Below, one piece after another: positions 15,944 to 24,469 of a stretch of DNA of 64,000 nt (positions within the stretch are counted from its first letter, which is position 1; every line of letters begins with the position of its first letter). Location of the stretch: assembly GCA_965200525.1 (NCBI GenBank), contig OZ241368.1, positions 4,712,001-4,776,000 on the forward strand, written 5' to 3'. The translations under genes were made by a program, and so were the position numbers. Below the pieces are notes generated by a model. That model was not told the origin of the DNA. It did no database searches and worked only from the letters and a program-made list of their open reading frames with translations. This DNA is from JANNPJ01 sp965200525 (lineage in GTDB: Bacteria; Actinomycetota; Actinomycetes; Actinomycetales; Kineosporiaceae).

Positions 15944-18271
15944 GTGGTCGAGCAGGTGCTGGCCGCGTCGTCGTCGCGCAGCGTTCTGGACTGCGCCGGG
16001 CCCGAGGGGGCCCGCCTGTCGATCCACGCCGACGACGTCCGCCGGGCCGCCCTCGTGGTCGGCGAGCCGGCCCGCCCGGGTGATCCCTTCGGTCTGCGGA
16101 TCGCCAACGCGGCCGTGCTGGGCCGGCTCGACCTGCGCGCCGCCCGGATCGACGTCCCGCTGCACTTTCACGGCTGCGCGTTCGACCAGGCCCCGCGACT
16201 GGACGGCGCCGCCGTGCACGAGCTGGTGATCGCCGGCGACGACCACGACGTCGAGGTGGGGCCGGTCCAGCCGTCGCTGCTGCCCGGTCTGATCGCCGAC
16301 GGCCTGCGGGTGCAGCACGATCTGGTGCTCTCCCGCAGCACCGTGACCGGACACCACCCGAGCCCGGCCGCGCCCGGCCGGACGGCGGCGATCTGGCTGG
16401 CCGAGGCCGAGATCGGCGGCCGGCTGCTGGCGGTCGGCACCGTCGTGGACGCCACCGGCGGCCGGGCCCTGCACGCCGACCGGGCCCGGATCGGCGGCGA
16501 CGTCCGTCTGAGTGGAGGCTTCTCCGCCCAGGGGGAGGTGCGCCTGCTCGGAGCGCGGGTCGGCGGATCGGTGGTGCTCGCCGGTGAGCTGACGTCCCCG
16601 GGCAGCCGGGCCCTGCACCTGGCCGAGGCGCAGATCAGCGGCAGCGTGTTCATGATCCGCACCCCCGACTCGCCGGCGGAGGTGGGCACCACGGTGATCG
16701 GCCGGATCGAGATGGGCCGGGCCACGATCGGGGGCGGGCTGCGGATCCGTGACGCCCGCCTCAGCGCGCCGCCGGCCGGCTCGTCCCGGCCTTTCGAGTA
16801 CCACGGCGAGGACGTCACCGACCGGGCCCTGCTGGTGGCTCCCGGGCTGACCGTGCACGGCCTGGTCTCGATCGAACGCGACTGCGTCGTCGAGGGCGCT
16901 CTGATCCTGTCGGGCGCCGTCCTGCACAGCGGGGCCGGCCTGCGCGGCCTGCGGCTGAGCAACCCCGCAGGTCTCGCCCTCGACCTGACCCAGGCCCAGC
17001 TCGGGGCCGGGCTCGACCTGCGCGACAGCCGGATCGAGGGCACGGTGAACCTGGCCAACGCCCGGGTCACCGGGCCACTGATGTTCGGCGGCGCCCGGCT
17101 GTCACGCCCCGGGGGCCACTACTGCGTGATCGGGGTGGCGGCCCGGGTCGAGGGCGACGTCGACCTGGTCGAGCTGCACACGGACGGCGGCGGCGTGGTG
17201 CTGCGCAGTTCGGAGATCTCCGGCGTGCTGAACGCCGAGGGCGCGCGGCTGATCAACCCCGGTTCCGAGTCGCTCAGCCTGCACCAGGCCCGGATCCAGG
17301 GAAACGTGCGGCTGTGCGCCGGGTTCACCTCGGTCGGCCTGCTGCAGCTGACCCGCTCCACCATCCAGGGCCGGCTGCGCTGCGACGGCGCCGTGCTGGA
17401 GTGGGCCAACCCGCAGGCCGGGCAGCAGCGACCGACGGCGGCCAACCCGCGCGCCGCCGCGGTCCAGCTCAACTCGGCGGTGGTCGGCAGCGGGATCGCC
17501 CTCGGCTGGCAGGTCCGGGCCGGAGGGGTGGAGTTCACCGACACCCGGACCAGCTTCCTGGCCGACGACCCCGCGGGGGACTGGCCCGCCCGCTCCCGGC
17601 TGGCCGGGTTCACCTACCAGCGGTTCGCGGCGCTGGTCGAGGGCCAGGGGGAGTGGTCGGCCCCGGCCCGCGCGCAGTGGCTGGCCCGGCTCGAGGACTA
17701 CGACCCGCGACCCTGGGACCAGGCGGCCCGGGTGCTGCGGACCAACGGCGATCACGCCGGGGCCGAGAACCTGCTGATCGCCCAGCGCCGGTGCGAGCGC
17801 CGCCGGCGGATCGGTGTCCAGTCCCACTGGTGGCGGCGCGCGCTCGACCGGGTCGCCGACCTCAGCATCGGCTACGGCTACCGTCCCGAGCGGGTGCTGC
17901 TGATCATGCTGGCCCTGATCGCGGCCGTCTCGCTGAGCCTGAGCCCGATGGCCGGCCGGTCGTCGATGCGAGCGGCCGACCCGGCCGGGGTGGTCTACAG
18001 CCCGGCCGGGGCGCTCTCGGGCCAGGGCGTGGCTCCGGCCGCCGGGCGGTGCGGCGGGGGCAAGGTGCGCTGCTTCAACCCGGAGCTCTACGCCATCGAC
18101 ACCGTCATCCCGATCGTGGACCTCAAGCAGCGCTCCACCTGGTACCCCGGCGACGACACCGGCGGTGCCTGGATCGAGTGGTGGCTCAACCTGGCCACCA
18201 TTCTGGGTTGGATCACCTCCACCGTATTCGCCCTCGCCTTCACCCGTTTGGGTCGTACCGCCGGTCTCTGA
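15944..18271 (+). CDS. Membrane-anchored beta-helix repeat protein
   Basis: A 775-residue protein whose first 550 residues are a right-handed beta-helix of loosely repeated coils such as GGRLLAVGTVVDATGGRALHAD, GGDVRLSGG, GSVFMIR and AGLDLRDSRIEGTVNLANARV; this resembles actinobacterial proteins often labelled membrane-associated oxidoreductase, for which I see no redox motif. A helical domain (about 545-630) precedes two membrane segments (about 650-668 and 745-765) flanking an outer loop with a CGGGKVRC pair of cysteines. The GTG at 15944 has no ribosome site; GGGAGGG at 15893-15899 sits 5 nt before an in-frame ATC at 15905, so the true start may lie there. Function unknown. Confidence 0.8.
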   Translation: MVEQVLAASSSRSVLDCAGPEGARLSIHADDVRRAALVVGEPARPGDPFGLRIANAAVLGRLDLRAARIDVPLHFHGCAFDQAPRLDGAAVHELVIAGDDHDVEVGPVQPSLLPGLIADGLRVQHDLVLSRSTVTGHHPSPAAPGRTAAIWLAEAEIGGRLLAVGTVVDATGGRALHADRARIGGDVRLSGGFSAQGEVRLLGARVGGSVVLAGELTSPGSRALHLAEAQISGSVFMIRTPDSPAEVGTTVIGRIEMGRATIGGGLRIRDARLSAPPAGSSRPFEYHGEDVTDRALLVAPGLTVHGLVSIERDCVVEGALILSGAVLHSGAGLRGLRLSNPAGLALDLTQAQLGAGLDLRDSRIEGTVNLANARVTGPLMFGGARLSRPGGHYCVIGVAARVEGDVDLVELHTDGGGVVLRSSEISGVLNAEGARLINPGSESLSLHQARIQGNVRLCAGFTSVGLLQLTRSTIQGRLRCDGAVLEWANPQAGQQRPTAANPRAAAVQLNSAVVGSGIALGWQVRAGGVEFTDTRTSFLADDPAGDWPARSRLAGFTYQRFAALVEGQGEWSAPARAQWLARLEDYDPRPWDQAARVLRTNGDHAGAENLLIAQRRCERRRRIGVQSHWWRRALDRVADLSIGYGYRPERVLLIMLALIAAVSLSLSPMAGRSSMRAADPAGVVYSPAGALSGQGVAPAAGRCGGGKVRCFNPELYAIDTVIPIVDLKQRSTWYPGDDTGGAWIEWWLNLATILGWITSTVFALAFTRLGRTAGL

Positions 18272-18330
18272 GCCGGTGAGACCAAACCGTCCCGATAAGT
18301 CCGGCCAGCCTGCTTGGAACTGACCCAATT

Positions 18331-18356
18331 GGATGCTTGAGTCAGGTCAAGCATCC
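18331..18356. terminator. Perfect 10-bp inverted repeat with 6-nt loop
   Basis: The arms are ggatgcttga and tcaagcatcc with gtcagg between them. It lies 60 bp after the beta-helix protein stop and 75 bp before the glycosyltransferase start, and is followed by tgatcggggg, not a T-run. It could be a U-less terminator or an operator for the downstream gene; the sequence does not decide. Confidence 0.55.
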
Positions 18357-18430
18357 GTGATCGGGGGGTTCGGCGTGTGTTTTGGGGCTATTTCCTTGTC
18401 TTTTCGGAAACGAGTGGGGCTGAGCGCGAC

Positions 18431-20272
18431 GTGAGAGTCGCAGTGTTCTCAGATTCCGTCGCCCCGCGGGTAGACGGAATCGCTGTAGTGGTAACGCAAT
18501 TCATGGTCAGCCTGGTGCGTCAGGGGCATGAGGTGCTGCTGATCGGGCCGGGGAACAAGGGGGTGAATCCCGAGACGGAACCCCAGCAAGCGGTTTCGCA
18601 TAACTCATCCGATCGCGAGCTGCTCTCCCGGATCAGAACCGTGGGCCTGCCGTCGATCCGGACCCCGTTCGACGGGTATCCGCTGGCCATCCCGCGCCGG
18701 CCGGTGGCCAGCCGCTCGCTGGAGGAGTTCCAGCCCGACGTGATCTCGATCCAGACCGTCGGTCCGGTCGCCTTCCTCGGGCTGAGCCTGGCCGACCGGC
18801 ACGACGTCAACTCGATTCTCTCCTGGCACACCGATTTCGAGACCTACACCCGGACCTATCCGATCGGGCGCGCACTGGCCTGGTCGGCCTATCTGGCGCT
18901 GGCGCTCGACCGGCGGCGCAACTCCGGCCGGCGTAGGGCGAGGCGGCCGCTGCCGGTCGAGGCCCGCCCGGCCCGGCGACCTCGCCCGGCCGGGCGTTCC
19001 CGGATCATCGCCGCCCGTACCCTTCGGCTGGCCACCGAACAGGTTTCGGCCGTCTGGGCCCCGTCGCGCAGTGCGCTGCGTCAGATCCGGGAGTTCGGGG
19101 TCGACCGGCCGGTGTTCCTGCTGCCGGCCGAGGTCCGGCCGCAGGATCTGGGGGTGGGCACCCCGGCCGCCCGCCAGGCGCTCGACCGCCTGCCCGGCCG
19201 GGGGCAACGGCCCTACCTGCTCTACGTCGGCCGGCTGAGCCGGGAGAAGAACCTGCACCTGCTGCTGGCCGCGTTCAAACTGCTGGCCGACGTCGACCCG
19301 TCGGCGCTGCTGGTGCTGGTCGGTCCGGAGCAGGACACCCAGATCCGGGACCGGCTTGAGTCGTTCCGGCGCGAGCAGGCCGGTCAGGTGGTGGTGGCCG
19401 GAGCGTTGCCCCGCACCTCGCTGGGTGAGATCTACCGTGGGGCAACGTCCTTCGTGACGCCCTCCCTGTCGGACACGCAGTGCCTGTGCGTGTCCGAGGC
19501 GCTATCGGTGGGGGTGCCGGTGCTGGTTGTCGATCCGGGGCTGGCCGAGGACCGCCCGGCCGGCTCGGTCCGGGTGGTCGAGCCGGTGCCGGCCCGGCTG
19601 GCCGCCGCGATGGGGCGCGAACTGGCCCGGGCCCGTGAGGAGCGAGTGCCGGTCGGGGTCGGTGCGGGCCGGGCCGCCGGACTCGGGTTGCCCTCCGATG
19701 GCCCGGCGGCCGAACCGGGGGCCGCGCCCGCGGCCCGGGTCGGCTTCAGTTTCCCGGTGCGGCCGCGACCGCCCGTGGAGCCGGCCGAACCGCTCCGGCC
19801 GGGCATGGTCCGCCCCCGGGCCTCCGTCGAGATCGTCCGGCCACAGACCTCGGCCGAGATCGTCCGGCCACAGACCTCGGCCGAGATCGTCCGGCCACAG
19901 GCCTCGGGTGAGATCGTCCGGCCACGGACCTCGGGTGAGATCGTCCGGCCACGGACCTCGGGTGAGATCGTCCGGCCACGGACCTCGGGTGAGATCGTCC
20001 GGCCACGGACCTCGGGTGAGATCGTCCGGCCGGGGATGCCGGGCGGGATGGTCCGGCCTACGGCCCAGGTCGACGAGGCCGATCCGGTCTCGGGCACGGG
20101 CGCCGCCGCCGCGGGCCGAGGGCTGGTGATCCGGCCTCGGCAGCCGGGGGCGGTCGGGCCCGCGCGCGACGATCTGGCCACCCGGTTCGTCTCGGCGACC
20201 GCGGCCCTGGGCTCGGCCGATCCGGATGCCAGCTACCACTGGGACGGTTGGTCCTGGGTGCAGGACGACTGA
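18431..20272 (+). CDS. GT4-family glycosyltransferase with a tandem-repeat tail
   Basis: A 613-residue protein. The N-terminal half is a GT-B acceptor domain (MRVAVFSDSVAPRVDGIAV, then ILSWHTDFETY); the second Rossmann half has LLYVGRLSREKNLHLLLAAF, LVLVGPEQD and the nucleotide-sugar region SFVTPSLSDTQCLCVSEALSVGVPVLV, where the C-terminal Glu of the family EX7E motif sits. An Arg/Pro-rich insert (about 158-195) separates the two halves. After residue 430 comes a disordered tail with ten 9-residue repeats, then HWDGWSWVQDD, a short Trp motif common at actinobacterial C-termini. GTG 18431 is chosen because the fold begins there. It is probably involved in cell-envelope glycan synthesis; acceptor unknown. 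Confidence 0.87.
   Translation: MRVAVFSDSVAPRVDGIAVVVTQFMVSLVRQGHEVLLIGPGNKGVNPETEPQQAVSHNSSDRELLSRIRTVGLPSIRTPFDGYPLAIPRRPVASRSLEEFQPDVISIQTVGPVAFLGLSLADRHDVNSILSWHTDFETYTRTYPIGRALAWSAYLALALDRRRNSGRRRARRPLPVEARPARRPRPAGRSRIIAARTLRLATEQVSAVWAPSRSALRQIREFGVDRPVFLLPAEVRPQDLGVGTPAARQALDRLPGRGQRPYLLYVGRLSREKNLHLLLAAFKLLADVDPSALLVLVGPEQDTQIRDRLESFRREQAGQVVVAGALPRTSLGEIYRGATSFVTPSLSDTQCLCVSEALSVGVPVLVVDPGLAEDRPAGSVRVVEPVPARLAAAMGRELARAREERVPVGVGAGRAAGLGLPSDGPAAEPGAAPAARVGFSFPVRPRPPVEPAEPLRPGMVRPRASVEIVRPQTSAEIVRPQTSAEIVRPQASGEIVRPRTSGEIVRPRTSGEIVRPRTSGEIVRPRTSGEIVRPGMPGGMVRPTAQVDEADPVSGTGAAAAGRGLVIRPRQPGAVGPARDDLATRFVSATAALGSADPDASYHWDGWSWVQDD
19802..20071 (+). repeat. Ten tandem 27-bp units in the glycosyltransferase tail
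   Basis: Units begin every 27 bp from 19802 and encode variants of EIVRPxTSG: GMVRPRASV, EIVRPQTSA twice, EIVRPQASG, EIVRPRTSG four times, EIVRPGMPG and GMVRPTAQV. The four central units are identical at DNA level (gagatcgtccggccacggac plus ctcgggt), suggesting recent expansion. No spacers are present, so it is not a CRISPR array. Confidence 0.95.
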
Positions 20273-20333
20273 CCCCCGGTTCGCCGCCTGACGGCGTTGT
20301 TCGGTGGCGGTGGGGCACTCCTCAGACGTAGAG

Positions 20334-20381
20334 ATCGATGTACCGAAACGGTGGTGATCACCACCGCTGCGGTACATCGAT
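20334..20381. repeat. 48-bp nested palindrome between convergent genes
   Basis: Outer arms atcgatgtaccg (20334-20345) and cggtacatcgat (20370-20381) enclose a second perfect 16-bp palindrome, ggtggtgatcaccacc (20350-20365), with 4-nt unpaired bulges (aaac, gctg). It lies between the convergent stops at 20272 and 20472 in a 199-bp spacer with no other feature. It could form a cruciform or serve as a bidirectional terminator, although no T-run flanks it; a mobile REP-like element is another option. Confidence 0.75.
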
Positions 20382-20471
20382 GGGCACACGCCTGGCCGGC
20401 TGGGGCGGTGAGGTACAGCGGCTGGAGGTGGGCGGCCGGCGGTGGGCAGGGGCGGTGCCGGTGGCTGGTGG

Positions 20472-21503
20472 TCAGAGGGGCCAGTCGGGGAGGGCCCGGC
20501 TGAGCCAGGGCACCACCAGCATCACCGTCGGCAGCACCAGCACGCTCGCGGTGACCAGGTAGATTCCCGTCCGCAGGGCCGCCGACGGGCCTGGAGCCCC
20601 GGGGCCCAGTCGCTCCAGCCGGCGCCGGCGCTCGGCCTCGGCGTCCCGCCCGCTCGCGGCCCGGTTGCCGTCCGTCCGGCCGACGGGGCCGTCCTTGCCC
20701 TCCTTGCCGGTCAGGTCGTCCACGTCGGTCAGGCCGTCCACCAGTGCGTCGGCGGCCCCGCCCATGGCCGCCAGGGCCTCGCGCAGCGGAGCCGGGCCGC
20801 ACCGCCGCCGGGCGCCGTCGTCCGCCAGCATCTCGAGCAGCAGGTGGACGGCGTCCAGCGAGGTCCGGCGGCGCAGGGGGCCCGGCAGGGCCCGGTAGAG
20901 CGCGGTGAACGACTCCATCACCACGTCGTGGCGAGCCCGCAGATGGGCCTGCTCGTGGGCCAGGACGGCGGCCACCTGGGCCGGGGCCAGCAACTGCAGC
21001 GCGCCTCCGCTGAGCACCACCCGGGGCGAGCGGCCGGGCAGGCAGTAGGCGAACGGCAGCGAGCCGTCGAGGATCCGCAGCACGCCCGGGGCCGAGGTCT
21101 GCTCCAGCCCGGCCCGGTCCAGCGAAGCCTGGTCGAGACCGGCCCGGTGCTCGGCCCGGTCGAGCAGGTCGACCAGCATCCGGTGCCGGTCCCGCCGGGC
21201 CCGCGAGCGCCGGGTCACGTCGATCAGCGACAGCAGCAGGCGCAGCACGATCAGGGTGGCCACGGCCAGCGTGCCCAGCAGGGCCCAGACCGCCACCGCC
21301 CGGCCCGATCCGTTCGCCCGGACGATCTCTTCCGGGGCGGCCAGCACCACGCCGACCGCGGCCAGCAGCGAGGCCAGGGTGAGGCCCTGCCAGAGCACCA
21401 CCGCGGCCCGGGGCTCGCGGGCCGGCCACCGGGCCCGGGCCAGGGGGCCGGGGACGATCAGCGACAGCACCAGGCCGAGGGCGCCCAGCAGCGGCGCCGT
21501 CAC
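20472..21503 (-). CDS. M56-family membrane metallopeptidase (BlaR1-like)
   Basis: A 343-residue membrane peptidase. N-terminal membrane segments (about 3-20, 30-55, 65-90) precede a cytoplasmic zinc-protease domain with HEQAH in AAVLAHEQAHLRARHD, and a last membrane segment near the C-terminus (GIYLVTASVLVLPTVMLVVPW). The penicillin-binding sensor of true BlaR1 is absent. The GTG at 21503 lies 1 bp after the stop of the BlaI-type repressor gene; the pair form an operon, and by analogy the peptidase would inactivate the repressor. Signal unknown; the divergent cytochrome bd genes suggest a respiratory or envelope cue. Confidence 0.88.
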   Translation of the reverse strand: MTAPLLGALGLVLSLIVPGPLARARWPAREPRAAVVLWQGLTLASLLAAVGVVLAAPEEIVRANGSGRAVAVWALLGTLAVATLIVLRLLLSLIDVTRRSRARRDRHRMLVDLLDRAEHRAGLDQASLDRAGLEQTSAPGVLRILDGSLPFAYCLPGRSPRVVLSGGALQLLAPAQVAAVLAHEQAHLRARHDVVMESFTALYRALPGPLRRRTSLDAVHLLLEMLADDGARRRCGPAPLREALAAMGGAADALVDGLTDVDDLTGKEGKDGPVGRTDGNRAASGRDAEAERRRRLERLGPGAPGPSAALRTGIYLVTASVLVLPTVMLVVPWLSRALPDWPL

Positions 21504-21504
21504 G

Positions 21505-21876
21505 TCAGGCCTCGCGGTCGGCGGCTTCGAGGGCCGCGCGCAGGGCGGCCGCCCCGGCCGGGCCCACCTGACCGACGAAGTGGACCAGGGCGGCGTCCCG
21601 GGTGGCACCGTCCGGAGCCGCACCGAGCGCGTCGAGCATCAGGGACGCCGTCATCTGCTCGCGGGTCTGCACGGCCGAGTACCGGTAGGCCCGGTCGGCC
21701 TTCTGCTGGGCGACCACGCCCTTCTTGGCCAGCCGGTCGAGCACGGTCATCACGGTGGTGTAGGCCAGGTCGCGCCGGCCCGACAGCCGCTCGTGCACCT
21801 GGCGCACGGTCAGCGGCTCGGCGGCGTCCCACAGCTGGGCCATGACGTCGCGCTCGAGCTCGCCCAGACCGTTCAC
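21505..21876 (-). CDS. BlaI/MecI/CopY-family transcriptional repressor
   Basis: A 123-residue dimeric winged-helix repressor. The DNA-binding half reads LGELERDVMAQLWDAAEPLTVRQVHERLSGRRDLAYTTVMTVLDRLAKKGVV, the family signature; the C-terminal half is the dimerisation helix pair and contains the site normally cut by M56 peptidases. The GTG start follows TACAGT and GAGGAC. It diverges from cydA across 96 bp that contain two TACTAC-type dyads, its probable operators. It likely controls its own operon and cydABDC. Confidence 0.92.
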   Translation of the reverse strand: MNGLGELERDVMAQLWDAAEPLTVRQVHERLSGRRDLAYTTVMTVLDRLAKKGVVAQQKADRAYRYSAVQTREQMTASLMLDALGAAPDGATRDAALVHFVGQVGPAGAAALRAALEAADREA

Positions 21877-21921
21877 GTCCTCACTGTAACCGACCCCACG
21901 AACGGCCTACGGCTCAGCGCG

Positions 21922-21957
21922 TACTACGACGAGTAGTATTTACTACAGAACGTCGTA
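21922..21957. promoter_or_regulatory. Two adjacent BlaI-type operator dyads upstream of cydA
   Basis: Site 1 is TACTAC-GACGA-GTAGTA (21922-21938), a perfect 6-5-6 dyad. Site 2 is TACTAC-AGAAC-GTCGTA (21941-21957), the same geometry with one mismatch. Centres are 19 bp apart, so dimers would sit side by side almost two helical turns apart. Site 1 overlaps a TAGTAT -10-like hexamer (21934-21939) reading toward cydA. TACTA/TAGTA half-sites match those known for actinobacterial BlaI proteins. Confidence 0.75.
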
Positions 21958-21972
21958 GAGAGGGGAATCCGG

Positions 21973-23415
21973 ATGGGACCCGACGTGCTGGACCTGACCC
22001 GCCTGCAGTTCGCGGTGGTGACGATCTACCACTACCTGTTCGTGCCGCTGTCGATCAGCCTGGCCGCGACCACGGCCGGGCTGCAGACCGCCTGGCTGGC
22101 GACCGAGCGCGAGCGCTACCGGCGGCTGACCCTGCTGGTCGGCCGGCTGCTGATGGTCACCTTCGCCGTCGGCGTGGTCACCGGCCTGGTCCAGGAGTTC
22201 CAGTTCGGGCTCGGCTGGAGCGCGTTCGCCCGGTTCTACGGCGACGTGTTCGGCCCGACCCTGGCCGTGGAGGGCATGCTCGCGTTCTTCCTGGAGGCGA
22301 CCTTCCTCGGCCTCTGGTACTTCGGCTGGGACCGGCTGCCGCGCGGGATTCATCTGGCCACCATCTGGACGGTCGCGGTCGGCACGCTGATCTCGGCCTT
22401 CGTCATCCTGGCGGGCAACTCGTTCATGCAGAACCCGGTGGCCTACGACCTCGACCCGAGCACTGGCCGGGCGCACCTCACCAGCTTCCGCGACCTGCTG
22501 CTGAACAAGGTGAACCTGGCTGCCTTCCCGCACACCACCGCCGGCGCGATCATGGTCGGCGGGGCCCTGCTGCTGAGCATCGGCGCCCACCGGGCCTGGC
22601 GCCGAGCGGCGAGCAGCCAGAGCGTCGAGGACGCCGCCGACTTCGCCGTGCTGGCCCGGATCGGCGCCTGGATGACGGTGGCCGGTGGGGCGCTGACCGC
22701 GGTCACCGGCGACCGCCTGGGCAAGGTCATCACCGAGGTCCAGCCGATGAAAATGGCGTCGGCCGAAGCGCTTTACCACACCACCACCGGAGCGCCGTTC
22801 TCAATCTTCGCGCTCGGCCAGGTCGGTGGGGGCAAGCCGCCGTTCTTCAGCATCGAGGTGCCCCGGCTGCTCTCGATCCTGGCCGTCGGTCACCCGGGCG
22901 CGACCGTGCAGGGCATCGACGACCTGCAGGCCCAGTACGCCGCCCGGTACGGCCCGGGCAGTTACGTGCCGATGGTCCCGGTGGCGTTCTGGACCTTCCG
23001 GGCCATGATCGGTGTCGGCATGCTGGCCCTCGCCCTGGCCGGCCTCTACCTCTGGCTGACCCGCAAGGGCCGGCCGCTGGACGCCTCCCGGCCGCTGATC
23101 GGCTGGCTGCTGCGGGCGATCGTGCTGATCCCGGCGCTGCCGGCGGCGGCCAACACACTGGGCTGGGTGTTCACCGAGACCGCCCGCCAGCCCTGGATCG
23201 CGTTCGGCATCTCCAAGGTCGCCGACGGCGTCTCGCCCGGCCTGACCCGGGCCGAGGTGCTCACCTCGCTGACCGCGTTCGCCCTGCTCTACGGCGTGCT
23301 GGCGGTGATCTGGCTGCGGCTCGTGCTGTACCTGGCCGGCCGGCCGCTGACCCCGCCCGAACCGAGCGCCCCGGCCGGGGCCACCGAGGCGGCCGACGCC
23401 GTCCCGGTCTACTGA
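21973..23415 (+). CDS. cydA: Cytochrome bd oxidase subunit I
   Basis: A 480-residue quinol oxidase subunit carrying haems b558, b595 and d. It begins VLDLTRLQFAVVTIYHYLFVPLSI with the conserved His of the high-spin site, and contains QEFQFGLGWSAFARFYGDVFG, EGMLAFFLEATFLGLWYFGWDRLP, NSFMQNPVAY and GWVFTETARQPW. It has about nine membrane segments and a short Q-loop, as in Gram-positive types. The ATG follows AGAGGGG. It is first in a cydA-cydB-cydDC operon and probably repressed by the adjacent BlaI-type protein. Confidence 0.97.
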   Translation: MGPDVLDLTRLQFAVVTIYHYLFVPLSISLAATTAGLQTAWLATERERYRRLTLLVGRLLMVTFAVGVVTGLVQEFQFGLGWSAFARFYGDVFGPTLAVEGMLAFFLEATFLGLWYFGWDRLPRGIHLATIWTVAVGTLISAFVILAGNSFMQNPVAYDLDPSTGRAHLTSFRDLLLNKVNLAAFPHTTAGAIMVGGALLLSIGAHRAWRRAASSQSVEDAADFAVLARIGAWMTVAGGALTAVTGDRLGKVITEVQPMKMASAEALYHTTTGAPFSIFALGQVGGGKPPFFSIEVPRLLSILAVGHPGATVQGIDDLQAQYAARYGPGSYVPMVPVAFWTFRAMIGVGMLALALAGLYLWLTRKGRPLDASRPLIGWLLRAIVLIPALPAAANTLGWVFTETARQPWIAFGISKVADGVSPGLTRAEVLTSLTAFALLYGVLAVIWLRLVLYLAGRPLTPPEPSAPAGATEAADAVPVY

Positions 23416-23434
23416 CGATGCTGGAGGAGACCTG

Positions 23435-24469
23435 ATGAGCCTGGTCACGGTCTGGTTCGCCCTGGTGGTGCTGTGCTGGGTGCTGTTCCTGGTGCTGGAA
23501 GGATTCGATTTCGGGGTCGGCCTGCTCGGGCCGCTGCTGGGGCGCGACGATCACGAACGTGGGGTGGTGGTGCGGACCGTCGGCCCGTTCTGGGACGGCA
23601 ACGAAGTCTGGCTGGTGGCGGCGATCGGGGTCACGTTCGCCGCCTTCCCGGACTGGTACTCGGCTCTGCTGGCCGGCCTGTACCTGCCGATGGTGGCCCT
23701 GCTCCTGCTGCTGGCCGGGCGCGGGGTGGCCCTGGAGTTCCGGGGCAAGGGGGACGGCGAGCGCTGGCGCCGGCGCTGCGACGGCGTCCTGGCCGGGTGC
23801 TCGGCCGGCATCGTGCTGGTGCTGGGGGCGGTTCTGGCCGTGATGGCTCGCGGGCTGGCGATCGGGCCCGACGGCGAGGTGACGGCGTCGCCCGGGGCCC
23901 TGGGCGGGCTGGAGCGCACCCTGCGGCCGGTTCTCGGACCGCCGGCCCTGCTCGGGGCCGGGCTGGCGCTGTTCGCGGCCCTGCTGCTGGGCTCGACCTT
24001 TCTCGGGTTGCGGACGACCGGGCCGGTCCGGGACCGGGCCCGGCTGCTGACCACCGGGCTCGGCGCGCTCGGGGCCGGCGCCGGCGGGCTCGGGTTCGCC
24101 GGGGCCGCGGTGCACGGGGGCGACGGGCGGGTACTGCTGATCACGGCGGTCGCGGCCGGGCTGTCGGCCACGGCCGGCCTGGCCGGCTGGTCCGGCCGGG
24201 AGGCGACCGCCTTCGCGGTGACCTCGCTGGCGGTGGCGGCAGCCGTGGTGGCCGTGTTCACCGCCCACGCCGGCGGGCCGGCGCCGGTGGTGCTGGCCAG
24301 CACCCTCGACCCGGCCTGGTCGCTGACCACCACCGGGGCCGCCACCAGCGGATCGGCACTGCGGCTGATCAGCTGGGCGGCCGTGCTGGTGCTTCCGGGA
24401 GTGATTGTCTATCAGGCATTCTCGTACTGGGTCTTCCGGCACCGGGTCGCCGGCGAGCGGGTCGCCTGA
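23435..24469 (+). CDS. cydB: Cytochrome bd oxidase subunit II
   Basis: A 344-residue partner of CydA. It contains LEGFDFGVGLL, VGPFWDGNEVWLVAAIGVTFAAFPDWYS and GLYLPMVALLLLLAGRGVALEFR, the family signature, and eight to nine membrane segments. GGAGGAGA precedes the ATG. The TGA overlaps the start of the exporter gene as TGATG, so the assembly factor is co-translated with the oxidase. Confidence 0.97.
   Translation: MSLVTVWFALVVLCWVLFLVLEGFDFGVGLLGPLLGRDDHERGVVVRTVGPFWDGNEVWLVAAIGVTFAAFPDWYSALLAGLYLPMVALLLLLAGRGVALEFRGKGDGERWRRRCDGVLAGCSAGIVLVLGAVLAVMARGLAIGPDGEVTASPGALGGLERTLRPVLGPPALLGAGLALFAALLLGSTFLGLRTTGPVRDRARLLTTGLGALGAGAGGLGFAGAAVHGGDGRVLLITAVAAGLSATAGLAGWSGREATAFAVTSLAVAAAVVAVFTAHAGGPAPVVLASTLDPAWSLTTTGAATSGSALRLISWAAVLVLPGVIVYQAFSYWVFRHRVAGERVA

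Noticed and set aside
19802..20071. CRISPR-like regular repeats
   Set aside because: The units are contiguous without spacers, in frame, and encode a repeated peptide.
23473..24468. N-terminal extension of the CydDC protein into cydB
   Set aside because: It reads cydB out of frame and is Arg/Gly-rich; the TGATG start at 24469 begins the true membrane domain.
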